From the NCBI GenBank assembly GCA_029858165.1, contig JAOUFO010000155.1:1-5141 (forward strand): a stretch of DNA of 5,141 nucleotides. Direction: 5' to 3'. Below the pieces are notes generated by a model. It was given only the letters and a program-made list of their open reading frames with translations. It made no database searches and was not told the origin of the DNA. This stretch comes from Deltaproteobacteria bacterium. GTDB taxonomy: Bacteria > SAR324 > JACQKK01. Position numbers and translations under genes: made by a program. This document shows positions 5,136 through 5,141 of the stretch, piece by piece (position 1 is the stretch's first letter; every line of letters begins with the position of its first letter).

Positions 5136-5141
5136 GGGGCG

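Noticed and set aside
5089..5141. A fourth repeat copy at the right edge, similar to 51-75
   Set aside because: Only a loose likeness (GGCT..GCC..TTCTTT..GGGG) is seen and the window ends, so it cannot be supported.
1..5141. CRISPR array, tRNA, rRNA, transposase or phage genes
   Set aside because: No regularly spaced repeats, cloverleaf-like sequence or mobile-element proteins are seen on either strand.

Overview
The window is a GC-rich stretch of bacterial chromosome with four complete housekeeping or redox genes, all intact and in a normal gene-dense layout. Nothing fixes the taxon. The gene set and the G-run-rich intergenic palindromes fit a Gram-negative, proteobacteria-like genome, but this is a guess. 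There are no phage, transposase, CRISPR, rRNA or tRNA features.

Layout, left to right. Bases 1-251 are non-coding and dense in small inverted repeats, including the first copy of a short dispersed repeat. Bases 252-1262 (+) encode EgtD, the histidine trimethyltransferase that starts ergothioneine synthesis. A 66-base convergent gap carries a second repeat copy. Bases 1329-2741 (-) encode a CoA-disulfide reductase/NADH oxidase-type flavoprotein with the single redox cysteine of that family. Upstream of it, across a 104-base gap holding two hairpins with T-tracts, is panB (2846-3622, -), which commits carbon to pantothenate and CoA. A divergent 224-base region holds nested inverted repeats, a third repeat copy in reverse orientation and a promoter-like TTGACA. 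It leads into a class-III PLP aminotransferase of the acetylornithine aminotransferase type (3847-5088, +), followed by a possible terminator.

How the genes relate. panB supplies CoA precursor and the next gene downstream probably acts on CoA disulfide or a related thiol. The convergent egtD makes the precursor of another small thiol. A loose theme of CoA and low-molecular-weight thiols is therefore possible, but the two tandem terminator-like hairpins between panB and the reductase argue against simple co-transcription. The aminotransferase belongs to amino-acid metabolism and shows no specific tie to the others.

I see no convincing undescribed system. The points most worth a second look are the dispersed palindromic repeat in three of the four intergenic gaps (one copy overlapping a likely promoter), the tandem hairpins in front of the reductase, and the nested inverted repeat upstream of panB.
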